This document shows, piece by piece, positions 45,500 to 55,715 of a stretch of DNA of 64,000 bases (position 1 is its first letter; each line of letters starts with the position of its first letter). Below the pieces are notes generated by a model that did no database searches, was not told where the DNA came from, and worked only from the letters and a program-made list of their open reading frames with translations. The translations under genes were made by a program, and so were the position numbers. The stretch lies in assembly GCA_963575645.1 (NCBI GenBank), contig OY754468.1, positions 1,612,001-1,676,000 on the forward strand, read 5' to 3'. This DNA comes from Xanthostigma xanthostigma (taxonomy: Eukaryota; Arthropoda; Insecta; Raphidioptera; Raphidiidae).

Positions 45500-46223
45500 A
45501 ACACTACTCCCAGTTCATACGCTCCGATGCCATCTTGCCTCTGTTTCTCCACATGACCACCAGAGTACACCAGTGGCGGCGTGATGTTACAAAGTGTATT
45601 TATGCAAGTACTCGATGCTCGGTGCTTTAAAGCACTTGCTTTGGGCTAAAATGTTTGAAAATTATTTAAAAAGCCATTTTAGAGGTATTAGTTAAATATC
45701 CTATACAAAGTCATATTTTGAATTTATTACTTTTAATAATAAATTGTAAAAACAAAAAGCGGCAGTTAAGTCTACGAATTTTATAAAATGATAACAACTT
45801 TTGCCATTATTTTTAAAAGTAATTACTTTGAAAAATACGTAGTGTAAATTTCTTAAAGCAAATTATAGTAATTAATAACTTTTTGATACAGAACCGACGT
45901 GAAAACATAACTGGCACGAATATAATTATTAGCGTTAATCTTCAATGGGATACCTCCATTATATATTTTTTTATTAATTAAGCTACATCAATCACCGGGA
46001 CAATAAAACATTAATTATGAACTCTAAAATGGCGTCTAAGCTATTCATGTTTATCAGGAAACAAATATACAAAAAGAAAGTCGCTGCATTAGCAGTCGAT
46101 TCTGATAAGTGATTTTTCAGATTAGTTTTTTTACATTACCGTACCCTTAGACTATCAATAGAGTAGACAACTTTCGAATATAATAAGCATTGATAAGAAA
46201 ATAATCCATTAACATTTTTACTA
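45500..46223. other. No gene recognised
   Basis: AT-rich. No supported feature. Confidence 0.35.
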
Positions 46224-46240
46224 TCTATACTAATATATAA

Positions 46241-46452
46241 ATAAATAAAATTATCGACCAATTTTTCAGACAATATATTAACAAACAATATAAAATTAAT
46301 ACATTAACGTTTCGATCCGGATTTGGATCTTCTTCAGAACGGATCTAAAAATATAAAAAAATAATTAATAATTAGTTTCTATTTATTTTGAATGCAATTC
46401 GTTTTATAAATAAAATTATCGAGTTCTAATCAGACGTTAATCAAAGATTTGA
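46241..46452 (-). mobile_element. Inserted repeat with hammerhead-like core
   Basis: The insert begins with the 'aattatcgaccaatttttcagaca' end motif also seen at 12111, 15755 and 16468. It continues through the hammerhead-like core at 46309-46337 (minus) to 'cagacgttaatcaaaga'. Its flanks repeat ACTAATATATAA. It is closely related to the 16397-16490 sequence. The long duplication suggests a retroelement or retrozyme-like entry rather than a cut-and-paste transposon; this is inference. Confidence 0.6.
46309..46337 (-). ncRNA. Hammerhead-like core, well-formed stem II
   Basis: On the minus strand: CTGAAGA, A, then stem GATCC / GGATC, then GAAAC. All of the conserved core positions CUGANGA and GAAA are present and stem II pairs perfectly. 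Stems I and III cannot be drawn convincingly from the immediate flanks; Penelope-type hammerheads often have minimal stem III. Confidence 0.45.
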
Positions 46453-46698
46453 CTAATATATAAAGCTAAAGAGATTGTTTGTTTGTTTGCTTGAACGCGC
46501 TAATCTCAGGAGCTACTGGTTCGAATTGAAAAAATTTTTTTTTTGTTGGATAGCCCATTTATCGAGGAATGCTATAGGCTATATAATATCACGCTACGAC
46601 CAATAGAAGCGGAGTATCAATGAAAAATGTTGCAAAATGTTCTATTCAGGTGAAATGCCCTAACTAAATATTCCAACATTAGCGTCGTACATTCACAA

Positions 46699-46771
46699 GC
46701 CCGGCTAGCTCAGTCGGTAGAGCATGAGACTCTTAAGATAAGGGTCGTGGGTTCGAACCCCACGTTGGGCG
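46699..46771 (+). pseudogene. tRNA(Lys-CUU)-like module
   Basis: 73 nt. The acceptor stem (GCCCGGC / GTTGGGC), D-arm, T-arm (GTGGGTTCGAACCCCAC) and anticodon loop CTCTTAA (anticodon CUU) match insect tRNA-Lys. The 3' side of the anticodon stem reads GATAA instead of TCTCA, so three of five pairs are lost. Internal Pol III boxes are intact. A transcript is plausible; a working tRNA is doubtful. Confidence 0.7.
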
Positions 46772-46930
46772 AATATATTTTTATTTTTGTTTTATTTTCT
46801 ACATTGCTTTCTTACATTTAAATTTATTTACGAATATTTCAAATTAAAAAAATCTAATTAATAGCTCATTTGAAAACTATTGGTACCTATATAAAAATAA
46901 TTTTCCTACGGTGTTTTCAATTAAATATTT

Positions 46931-47215
46931 GACATATTTTATTAATTACAGTGATTAAAAATACCAAAGCTTTAACCCAAACTCTTTACAAGAAATTGTA
47001 AAATTAAATTGATTAAATCGAATGAAGTTTTCCATTGCAGAAAAGTTATGTGGAAGAGAAATCCTCAATTTGGCAACACTGTTTTCTGGTTTTAAGGACA
47101 AGATTGTATAAAATGAAACGGTGGTAACGCAGATTGAACTGGGTTAGCGGATGCGTTTTATCCCATATTCTTATATTTCTTACACTATCTACGGCTGGTA
47201 GTATATCAAATTATA
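46931..47215. other. No gene recognised
   Basis: AT-rich spacer. An acceptor-like 'ttttccattgcag' near 47027-47039 is followed by no clear exon. Confidence 0.3.
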
Positions 47216-47841
47216 CTAGCGACTTCAAAACTTGACTGTTCAAAATTTATATATATTTATATATTTATATATTTATATATTTATATATTTTTTAAGGTCG
47301 ACAATCAACAGCCTAGTGCCAAATCATATTTTCAATTTATTATTTTTCCCGTTCCAGCTCCGCAAGTACGCCACATTATCCCGGATTTATCCAGGTCCGG
47401 ATTTGCTCGAATTTGTAGACTGTCACTGTTCTTTCCTCAGCTAACGATGCAAATTTGATATCCACGAAAAGCGTTTAACATTAAAATGGGTGTAGTAAGC
47501 TATCCTTAAAAGATAGACATATACCGCCGCGGACTTTTCTGTAGACCTATAAAAGAGGAACAATTCCACCATGCATTGTTTTGTTATTATCTCAAAGGGA
47601 TTAGGCAGCGTTTGCAATGAAAGCTCCCAGTCGGCTTGATTTTTCCATCTTCAACAATCATCGTCATATTTCAATCCAATTTACACAAAACATTAATGAA
47701 TTATACACACAAACTTTTTTTTTGAATCACTCTGTTCATTGATGAAAACCGTATGAAAATCCGTTCGGTAGATTTTGAGTTTATCGCGTTCAGACAGACA
47801 GACAGACAAACGCGGCGGGGCGACTTTATAATGTAAATAGA
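47216..47841 (-). mobile_element. Helitron-like element, family 3
   Basis: The TC end on the minus strand is at 47841-47840 (TCTATTTACATTATAAAGTC after A), followed by a GTCT-repeat. CTAG is at 47216-47219. Before it, a (TATATATTTA)n tract at 47241-47292 and other sequence replace the terminal hairpin. The piece 'gctcgaatttgtagactgtc' matches the Helitron end at 58689. Confidence 0.6.
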
Positions 47842-47929
47842 TTGTATTAATGACTTGTTACAACTTACATAGGTACCTCTGTCACTGTAACGAATAAATA
47901 TTAAACTATATAGAGACACTCAAGGGACT

Positions 47930-48332
47930 GTGCACTTAATGGCGTTATTGAGAGTTGTCGTTAAACGGAGAGAACAAAATATAATCCATCAATATTTTTT
48001 AATTATAATATGTATTTACTCAATATATAAAATTTATAACTGCAGACCAACAAACATTCAAACTATCACAAATTACAAGCAGCTGAGCTAAAGATAATCC
48101 CAACAAAACAAAAGAGCGAATTTCTTAGAATCTTCGGTACGCATGGCTCCGACAACAAAGCAACAAAATAACAAAACAAGTACTGTTTACTGCTTAATGA
48201 TGACGTATTGTTGTCGTTATTTAGAGTGTATGAGCAAGGTAAACCGACTACTGACTAGAGTTAAGTAATTGCGACGTTTTAAGGAGTTCGTCGTTATATC
48301 GAGTGACGTTAAATGGAGTTTACACTGCATTT
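47930..48332. mobile_element. pogo/Tigger-like element, copy 2 (no ORF)
   Basis: The same ends as 16654-17182 (ACTGTGCACTTAATGGCG... and ...GAGTGACGTTAAATGGAG). The helix-turn-helix coding segment is replaced by unrelated AT-rich DNA. Confidence 0.65.
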
Positions 48333-48349
48333 TAAAAATAAAATACTCA

Positions 48350-48918
48350 CTAGTGTGACCTGTACGAATTATTCGCACTAAATAAGTATAATAATTATCA
48401 CTTTACAAAATTATTTTTTAAATATGATTGCAGGTATTCAATTCGTTTCTAATTTTGCACACTGCTTATAACGTTCTTCTTTTTGTTGTATTACAATATG
48501 AAGCTCAGATGACGGATCGAAGAAATATTTTACTAAAATTGTCATATAGAGGCGCAAGTAGCAAAAGCGTTGAGCTAAGCCGTCAGATGGCATCATGCAG
48601 CATTGCTGTGACGCTGTTCAGCGTTGCTCGCTGTTTCGTCAGATGGCAGTATGCAGTATTTACAATATGAAGGTCAGATGACAGATCGAAGTGTTGACGT
48701 TGTTTCAAAATTAAAGACGTCAGATGGCAGAGGTTGTTCAGCGTTGCTGTTAATTAATTAATTTACAAAAACAAAAGCAATAATACATTTTTTAGTTGTC
48801 GATGTCAGTAGAGCAAGCAATTATCTGTAAAATGATATATAATTTATGTGGAGAAATTGTGTGGTTTTTTCTAAAAAGGGAGGCAAACATCTTAACCTTA
48901 ACGTATTAATATATATGA
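48350..48918 (-). mobile_element. Non-autonomous Helitron, family 2
   Basis: TC at 48918-48917 (minus strand) to the hairpin and CTAG at 48353-48350. It lacks about 15 bp in the middle relative to 61872. Three bases beyond its TC end the next Helitron (48922) ends, so two Helitrons lie head to tail. Confidence 0.85.
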
Positions 48919-48921
48919 TGA

Positions 48922-49425
48922 CTAGCGGCCCTGTACGTGCTTCGCTACGTATAAAGTGAAATAATAAAACAATTTAATTGGAACATCTATCTATCTATCT
49001 ATCTATTTTATTAATTGCTAGCTATTTTAAAATATACATGGGCGTATATGTGTGTATGTCGAGCACTCCGGCTGCGCCGTCGTGCTCGAAAAAAAAGCAT
49101 TTGTTTTAAACGATATTCAGTTTTTTTACATCCTCGATCTAGATTCTAGATATATGGTTGTTAAGTTCGTTGCGCCATCTATTGAATATTCACTCAATCC
49201 AGTCAACAGGTATCGCCATCTTATATGGTTGTATTATGACTGTCAAGGAATAGACAAATAATTTGCAATAAAATAATATTGCAACTATAAATTGAAATGT
49301 AAGCTATCCTATCTTTCAAGTTGGGTCGAATTGCACACGGTGTGCAAATCAAATTTAAAATCGGTTCAGTAGTTTAGGAGTTCATCGCGGACAAACATGT
49401 GACACGTAATTTTTATATATAAAGA
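48922..49425 (-). mobile_element. Non-autonomous Helitron, family 4
   Basis: On the minus strand it starts TC after A (TCTTTATATATAAAAATTAC). It ends with hairpin ACGTAGCGAAGCACGT, GCC and CTAG (48925-48922). The block 'aaatcggttcagtagtttagg' is typical of this insect family. A 69-codon plus-strand ORF (49052-49261) is incidental. Confidence 0.8.
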
Positions 49426-49867
49426 TTGTCTCTGGTTCAGAAGAAATCGAATGACTCTTTCGTTGTTTCTAGTAGGCGTTGATCAGCTTGATACTACGTG
49501 AGTAAAAGATAGACGTATGGATGTGTGTGTGTGTGTTTTCACGATGAATATTCTATGAGACATCGCTATGCCGTGCTATGCGGCAGGCGGCATCAGCGTT
49601 GTGTGTACCGACGTAGCTCCTCGCGAAATTAGCAATTACGCCATCCGTGCCTCATCGCTAACTCGCTTTCCAGACCTGTTCCTATATGTTTGCCGCGTGT
49701 ACCAGTGGTCCCAAAGTCTTAAGCACGTATGCCATTTCATCTCTTAGGGGATGTATGACGGGTATCTCGAATCTTTTGGCAACTTCTTTCTTAATATGTC
49801 TGCAATCAAGGGCGTAGATATATGGAGGATAAAGAGAATAATTCCCCCTTCCCCAGGACCATTTTGA
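49426..49867. other. No gene recognised; short GT tract
   Basis: A (GT)n tract of about 7 repeats lies near 49521-49534. The rest is moderately GC-rich without an identifiable ORF or TIR. Confidence 0.3.
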
Positions 49868-50895
49868 ATATTATAAATGCGAATGTGAGTTTGTTTGTTA
49901 CGCTTTCACGCGTAAACCGCTGAACGGATTTCGATCAAATTTCGCAAGGAGATAGATTGCATCCCGAGGAAGGACATAGGGTCCCTTTTGTCTCAAAAAA
50001 CCTGAAGGGAGTGAACTGGGGGATGAATTTGTTGTTTGTTTGTTTGTTACGTTTTCACGCGTAAACCGCTGAACGGATTTCGATCATTTTGGCAAGAAGA
50101 TAGATTGCATCCCGAGGAAGGACATAGGGTCCCTTTTGTCTAAAAAAAAATCTGGGAGTAAACTGGGGGATGAAATTGTTGTTCGTTTGTTTGTTTGTTA
50201 CGCTTTCACGCGTAAACCGCTGAACGGATTTCGATCAAATTTAGCAAGGAGATATATTGCATCCCGAGGAAGGATATAGGGTCTCTTTTTCTAAAAAAAA
50301 AACAAAAAGGAGTGAACTAGGGGATGAAATTGTTGTTTGTTTGTTTGTTACGCTTTCACGCGAACAGATTTCGCTGAAATTTGACAAGGAGATAGATTGC
50401 ATCCCGAGGAAGGACATAGAGTCCCTTTTGTCTAAAAAAAAACCTGAACGGAGTGAACTGGGGTATGATATTGTTGTTATGCTTTCACGCGGAAACCGCT
50501 GAACAGATTTCGCTGAAATTTGGCAAGGAGATAGATTGCACTCCGAGGAAGGACATGAGCTACATTTTGTTCAAAAAAAATCTGAAGGGGTCGAAATAGG
50601 GGATGAAAATTTGTATGGAGAACAGATCATTTCTCAAGTTATATAGGGATATGAAAATTCACATTTAGGTTTTTGGTAAGAAATAAAGTATTACGTGTTT
50701 CAGCATTCTTGCAAAATCAAGAGAGTAAAATAGGGGATGATTTTAAAATTCACACGTAATTTATACTAAATAGCAAAAACTGTTGGCGAAAATATCAAAG
50801 TGCATAAATATTGTTTTTTAAAGTAGGATGGCTCTCCTACTGTTGTCGCTGCCCTGTTTCATCTCAATCGCGTGCGGAACGCGGGTAGCAGCTAG
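49868..50895 (+). mobile_element. Helitron-type element with 5 tandem units
   Basis: Five copies of a ~150-bp unit start with GTTA at 49897, 50046, 50197, 50347 and 50476 (spacings 149, 151, 150, 129). Each has CGCTTTCACGCGTAAACCGC, 'agatagattgcatcccgagg' and a poly-A stretch. The element ends in a hairpin (GCGTGCGGAACGCGGG) and CTAG before T (50892-50895), a Helitron 3' end. The TC start is not visible. The ORF 50257-50502 follows the repeat. Confidence 0.7.
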
Positions 50896-51375
50896 TAAAA
50901 ATTAAAACTGAAAATATTACGAATGCCTAACTAAAAAATAAAATTTAGACAAAATTGGAACAGCATATTTTGTAACATAATGTGACGAATTTGGAAAATT
51001 AGTTTAGGACTTAATATTTTGCTTGACACCTTCCCTCGTGGGTATTCTTCTGTGATATTAATAAAATATTTTTTGCTAATTATTAACTGTTTAATGATTC
51101 CAGACTTTTTGAACGCACTGTACATACGTTAATATAATTATGTTACGGAGAAAATTGACAGGAACGAAACCGCGGACAAAAGCTAGTACTCAAATAAATA
51201 TAGACTTTGTGCTGATCTGTCGAATGTGTACTGCTCTTAAATAAGTCGACATGCCTAAAATATGGTCTCTCTCTCTCTCTCTCTCCTTCTCTCTCTTTCT
51301 ATACATCAGGGATCATACAGCTATAGGTGCTGTTATACATTTTGCATTAGCTTCAATACCCGAACTAAGTAGTAC
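50896..51375. other. No gene recognised; CT microsatellite
   Basis: A (CT)n tract at about 51267-51300. 'acgaaaccgcggacaaaagctagt' at 51166-51186 looks like another old Helitron 3' end (CTAGT at 51181). Otherwise nothing. Confidence 0.4.
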
Positions 51376-51640
51376 TGTATAATACGCGCCACGGATATAA
51401 AAGGTTCGGAAGTTAGTCGCAAAGGCACATTTTAGAGCCGTTGATACTCCCACCACCTCCCAGCTACCTGCACGGAACGTGCGCTCGTCGGTGATTGGCC
51501 GTGATTGCTCGTTGCCTTTGTCACTTGTCGCTTTCCTACTTTAAAGTACAGTCGAGTACGCCATTGTCAAGTTGTTATTGCTATTTTAGTTTTGTTGAGT
51601 TGCAAGTGTGCAAATACCGGCTATTCTCTTTAAAGCATAT
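51376..51640. mobile_element. MITE related to 60843-61166, right end missing
   Basis: Starts with TATAATACGCGCCACGG and follows 60843-61100 closely ('gagccgttgatactcccacc', 'gcacggaacgtgcgctcgtc') to about 51640. The right TIR is absent. Confidence 0.7.
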
Positions 51641-51827
51641 CTTGTTTATTTTTCCTGAAAATTTTGTCGCACTGAATAACAACGGGAGCTCGTATTTTGT
51701 TTTGCATCTTAAGCTACTTTCTGTTACTGCGTTTCAAGTACCGCTTTTCCATTTCCGACAAGAAGTATTATAATTATTTATTCAAATCTCTATTTTATAT
51801 TAAAATGCAGCACGCTCTGAGAGAAAT

Positions 51828-51901
51828 AAAAATTTGTTTATATTCAGTTGGTAGTACAGAACACGCTTCTGTGCCACCAACTGAATATAAACAAATTTTA
51901 T
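51828..51901. repeat. Small hairpin, stem about 30 bp
   Basis: 'aaatttgtttatattcagtt' at 51830-51849 pairs with its exact complement at 51881-51900, with an inner ACAGAA / TTCTGT stem and a five-base loop. The size resembles a microRNA precursor, but a MITE remnant is equally likely. Confidence 0.6.
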
Positions 51902-52020
51902 GCCACTTTAAATCACGAATAAAGTTTCCTAACTTTAATTCAATGACTCGTTGAAACTTACAAATAAGTTTTTTTTAAGATTTCAAATAATTTCGAATTA
52001 ATTTCAAATGACAAAAAAAT

Positions 52021-52187
52021 AAAGAATAGTTACTTCTTACCACAACAGTTTTATTAGCGGATGTACATTTCGGGAGCTATATGCTTCAGCAAACACTAAC
52101 TGTTTAGTGTTTGCTGAAGATGAGAGCATAGCTCCCGAAATGTACATCCGCTAATAAAACTGTTGTGGTAAGAAGTAACTATTCTTT
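52021..52187. repeat. Foldback with hammerhead-like cores in both arms
   Basis: Arms of about 78 bp ('aaagaatagttacttcttac' and its complement) with the centre near 52102. The right arm (plus, 52114-52140) reads CTGAAGA, a short stem, CCCGAAATG. The left arm (minus, 52089-52068) holds the counterpart with CTGAAGC. The two arms differ by a few bases only in the core region. Confidence 0.75.
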
Positions 52188-52929
52188 ATTTTTTATAATA
52201 ATAAATAATTCATCTATGTCACTTTGAGAAGAATTGGATGACATTAAAATTATTAAAATCGGTTCAGTAGTTTACGCACCGTTGAGATTGCAAAAACCCA
52301 TCCTCTTTGCCTTAACCCCCACAGTCGGGTAACATTATTTCAAATGTGAATGTGAATGTTTGAGAAATAAATTTTTCTAATATAGACATGTAACAATGGG
52401 TGTTTTAACAATGTAGCAACAGAAGCTATTCTTTAAAATTATTTCGAATATTGTTTTTGAACCAGCCTGTATACAGATCATGCATATAAATTATACTGTC
52501 GGAGCGTCGGATATGAAAAGGTACATATTATATGTTCTGCTAAGAGGATGCGCAAGGAACGCTTCCCCTTTCCAGAATCCGAGATCTCATTAGCTACCGG
52601 ATTGCGGAACTTGTTCCCGAATTCCCGACGGCACCTCTACTTTTATATATTAATTGTTTTGTTATTGACGTCATATTTAACTATAAAATCGCGTCAATGA
52701 AGCCTTTTATTTCTTCAAGAACAGCATCGATTTTTATAATTTTTATTTTATATTATTTAAAATCAGAAATCTTTTGGGGCAGGGACGGAATTATTGACAG
52801 GGCCGTCTTTAACCTATTGGAGGCCCTATGACCTTGGCAGAGCACTATTTTTCTTAGAATAGACAAAGAAAGTAGATAAGCAAGGTTCTAGCCTTATTTT
52901 TATTTATTTACAATCACATTGAATGAAAA
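52188..52929. other. Repeat remnants, no gene
   Basis: 'aaatcggttcagtagttta' (52256) is a Helitron-type word, and 'cagggccgtctttaacc' (52798) resembles a TIR-element end without a partner. No gene is supported. Confidence 0.35.
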
Positions 52930-53541
52930 TCTATACTAATATATAAAGCTGAAGAGTTTGTTTGTTTGTTTGTTTGAACGCGCTAATCTCAGGAACTACT
53001 GGTTCAAATTGAAAAAAAAAATTTTTGTTGGATAGCCCATTTATCGAGGAAGGCTATAGGCTATATAAAATCACGCTACGACCATTAGGACCGGAGCATT
53101 AATGAAAAATGTTCCAAATGTATCTCAAAAATAAGTTTCTATTCAGGTGAAATGCACTAACTAAATATACTCATATCAACAGCGGCAACTGGCTCAATCG
53201 GTAGAGTAGGTACGCGACTTTCAATATCAGGGTCCTGGGTTCAAGCCACACATTGGGCGAATATATTTTTATTTTTTTTTTTTATTTTCTACATTGCTTT
53301 CTTCTAAGGCTTATATTTAAATTTATTTTAATTTTATTTAATTAATTAAAAAAAAATTTATTAGTTAAAAAAAGTATAAATACTGCTTTTTATCGACAAA
53401 AACTTTTGAACGGTAACTCCGATCATCATGAAATTTGGACACAACATTCATCTCGGTAAACCAAGGTGAATGTGCGTACTCATGTTCCTCCCTTCCCCAT
53501 TCGTTCTTTTACACCCGGGTGAACCCGGACGGGACCGCTAG
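52930..53541 (+). mobile_element. tRNA-bearing Helitron, family 1, complete ends
   Basis: TC after A at 52930; hairpin ACCCGGGTGAACCCGGACG and CTAG before T at 53538-53541. 612 bp. Very similar to 54811-55414, including the tRNA-like module and the 'ttgaacggtaactccgatc' block. Confidence 0.8.
53182..53259 (+). pseudogene. tRNA-like module, degraded
   Basis: The T-arm box (GGGTTCAAGCC) and part of the D-arm (GGCTCAATCGGTAGAG) remain. The acceptor 5' side is lost and the anticodon loop reads CTTTCAA (UUC). The region between the arms has gained bases (78 nt overall). Confidence 0.6.
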
Positions 53542-53788
53542 TATAATATAATCCACAAAAGTAACTCTTTTAGCATTTACAGGTTAATGCTTAAAAATCT
53601 ATGTTGATTGAAGAGGTACCTTTCTAGATTTGAGATGGGCAAAATCGTTAATCACTTCTTCAAAATCTATATATCTAAATCTAAATATCGGTTATCGTTT
53701 GGGAATCTGGCCCTTATTGCGGGACTCTTAGCAACGATTCCAGCTGCCGTTCCTTTAACTAATATTAAGTTATGATACTTATTAGAAT

Positions 53789-54388
53789 TAGTGATGTGTC
53801 CATATGACTCTTTATTGGGAGCTGGCTCTGTGCGCTCCGCTCAATAAAAAGAATCGTTCAGAGCGAGTCATTCAAAGGAGCGACACTGGGCAGTACGCAC
53901 TACACAAGAGTGCAGACTGCAGAGGTGTGAACTGTCATCGTGCATGCTCAGGAGTCACGTAGCATTGCACAGCACAATACACACTCTCAGCTCTGAGCTC
54001 ATTTTAATATGATTCTGATCTTATATTATTCGCATTTCGGATAAACTATACAGTACCTATAATAAAAGCTTAACAATAATAATGTTTATTGTTACAATAT
54101 TATATCTTTGTCAAAGACGTCAATGTGAATGGTTTAAGTCACTGTAAACAGTGTGTCATTCAACATTAAACGACTCAGCAAAGATAACTCCGTACGTGCA
54201 AAGTTCACAAGTGCCTCTGTGGCCTGTGCTGTGTGCGCTCTGTAAATGTGCGAATGCAACAGTACAGAACCGCTCAGCACAGAGCAATGGCGCTCGGAGT
54301 GAGTCATTCACAAGAAAAGAGCGCTCGCTCCGCTCCGAGAAAGGAGTCGTTCATTATGAACGACTCGCTCAGGAGCGACACATCAATA
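53789..54388. mobile_element. hAT element (600 bp) with intact 8-bp duplication
   Basis: The TIRs are TAGTGATGTGTC and, inverted, TATTGATGTGTC. Exact duplications ATTAGAAT lie at 53781-53788 and 54389-54396. The sub-terminal regions contain inverted GAGCGA/TCGCTC clusters. The 80-codon ORF 54151-54393 is not transposase-like. Confidence 0.85.
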
Positions 54389-54810
54389 ATTAGAATGTTT
54401 TTTGCCTAAACTCATCAAATCATAAAAGTATGACTTTGCAGTCGAAGATCGTCAAATTATCAACCGATAACACCACGGTTGAGCAGTAGGTACATTTTTT
54501 TTTCGGAATAAAATGGCCACCCTGTGTACAGACATGATTGCGTGAATGTGAATATTTATGTATAAAGTAAACAACAATATGTGTGATATTTAATTAAGCA
54601 GGCTTTCGATGCGTATACAATTTCCATTGTTCAGTTGAAATATTAGACTGGCCCCGAGTCGACATTTTCAAACGTATATTTGCCCTTGTCACCGCAGGGC
54701 TTTCGATAATTTACAAACAGAGCACTGAAGCTTAAGTTTTCACAGTGGAGTCCATTAGCTATTTTTTACACTTGAAGGACCACCCAGTTCCCTTGATATT
54801 TGCCTCGATA

Positions 54811-55414
54811 TCTATACTAATATATAAAGCTGAAGAGTTTGTTTGTTTGTTTGTTTGAACGCGCTAATCTCAGGAACTATTGGTTTAAATTGAAAAAAAA
54901 AAAATTTGTTGGATAGTCCATTTATCGAGTAAGGCTATATAATATTACGCTACGACCATTAGGAGCGGAGCTTTAATGAAAAATGTTGCAAAATGTAACT
55001 CAAAAATAAGCTACTATTCATGTGAAATGCACTAACTAGATATACTCATATTAGCGTTTTGAGAACACAACCTCATGTGGCTTAATCGGTAGAGCATGCG
55101 ACTGTCAATATCAGGGTCGTGGGTTCGAGCCCCACGTTGGGCGAATATATTTTTTTTTCTTTTCTACATTGCTTTCTTCTAAGGCTTACATTTAAATTTA
55201 TTTAAATTTTATTTAATTAATTTAAAAAAATGATTAGTTAAAAAAAGTTTAAATACTGCTTTTTATCGACAAAAACTTTTGAACGGTAACTCCGATCATC
55301 ATGAAATTTGGACACAACATTCATCTCGGTAAACTAAGATGAATGTGTGTACTCATGTTCTTCTCTTCTCCATTCGTTCTTTTACACCCGGGTGAAACCG
55401 GACGGGACCGCTAG
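54811..55414 (+). mobile_element. tRNA-bearing Helitron, family 1, complete ends
   Basis: TC after A at 54811; hairpin and CTAG before T at 55411-55414. 604 bp. Closest to 52930-53541. Confidence 0.8.
55071..55143 (+). pseudogene. tRNA(Lys)-derived module, anticodon position reads GTC
   Basis: The T-arm and 3' acceptor strand (GGGTTCGAGCCCCACGTTGG) are canonical. The 5' acceptor strand and D-arm are diverged (CCTCATG, GGCTTAATCGG). The anticodon loop reads CTGTCAA. It is not a functional tRNA. Confidence 0.65.
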
Positions 55415-55715
55415 TAGTAAATAAAAACCGGCCAAAAAATCACAGTCCTTAGCCGTCTAACATGATCACTGTGATTTGACAAGAGGGAACTACGTTCCAA
55501 AGTAACGTATGTTGTTCCATGTCACAGCAATCACGACGGTCGCTCCAACCGAGTAGCCGACCAACAGCGATGTAACGTCTGATCGAGTGTTTGCTCGGTC
55601 GGGATCGACGTGATCACGTGATGATTTTTCACTGTGATTTTTGTGTAACTGGAATAACAGTCACTGTGATCACATAGTAACGACTTTTCCCATGTCTAAT
55701 TCAGTCTATAGACGG
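55415..55715. other. No gene recognised
   Basis: 'aaaaccggccaa' at 55427 is a scrap of the GGTTCCGTAC repeat. 'cactgtgat' words recur in both orientations (55449, 55470, 55640, 55665), hinting at an old TIR element that I cannot delimit. Confidence 0.3.

Larger units (their letters stand above)
46224..46930 (+). mobile_element. tRNA-bearing Helitron, family 1, split by another repeat
   Basis: Starts TC after A (46224). After 17 bases it is interrupted by a ~212-bp repeat, and the Helitron then restarts with ACTAATATATAA, the same 12 bases that precede the insert. This gives a likely 12-bp target duplication. The tRNA-like module follows. Similarity stops near 46930 without the CTAG end, as at 24780. 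Confidence 0.7.

Noticed and set aside
46699-46771. Functional tRNA-Lys gene
   Set aside because: Three of five anticodon-stem pairs are lost and the unit is embedded in a Helitron also found elsewhere with other anticodons. Called a tRNA-derived module instead.
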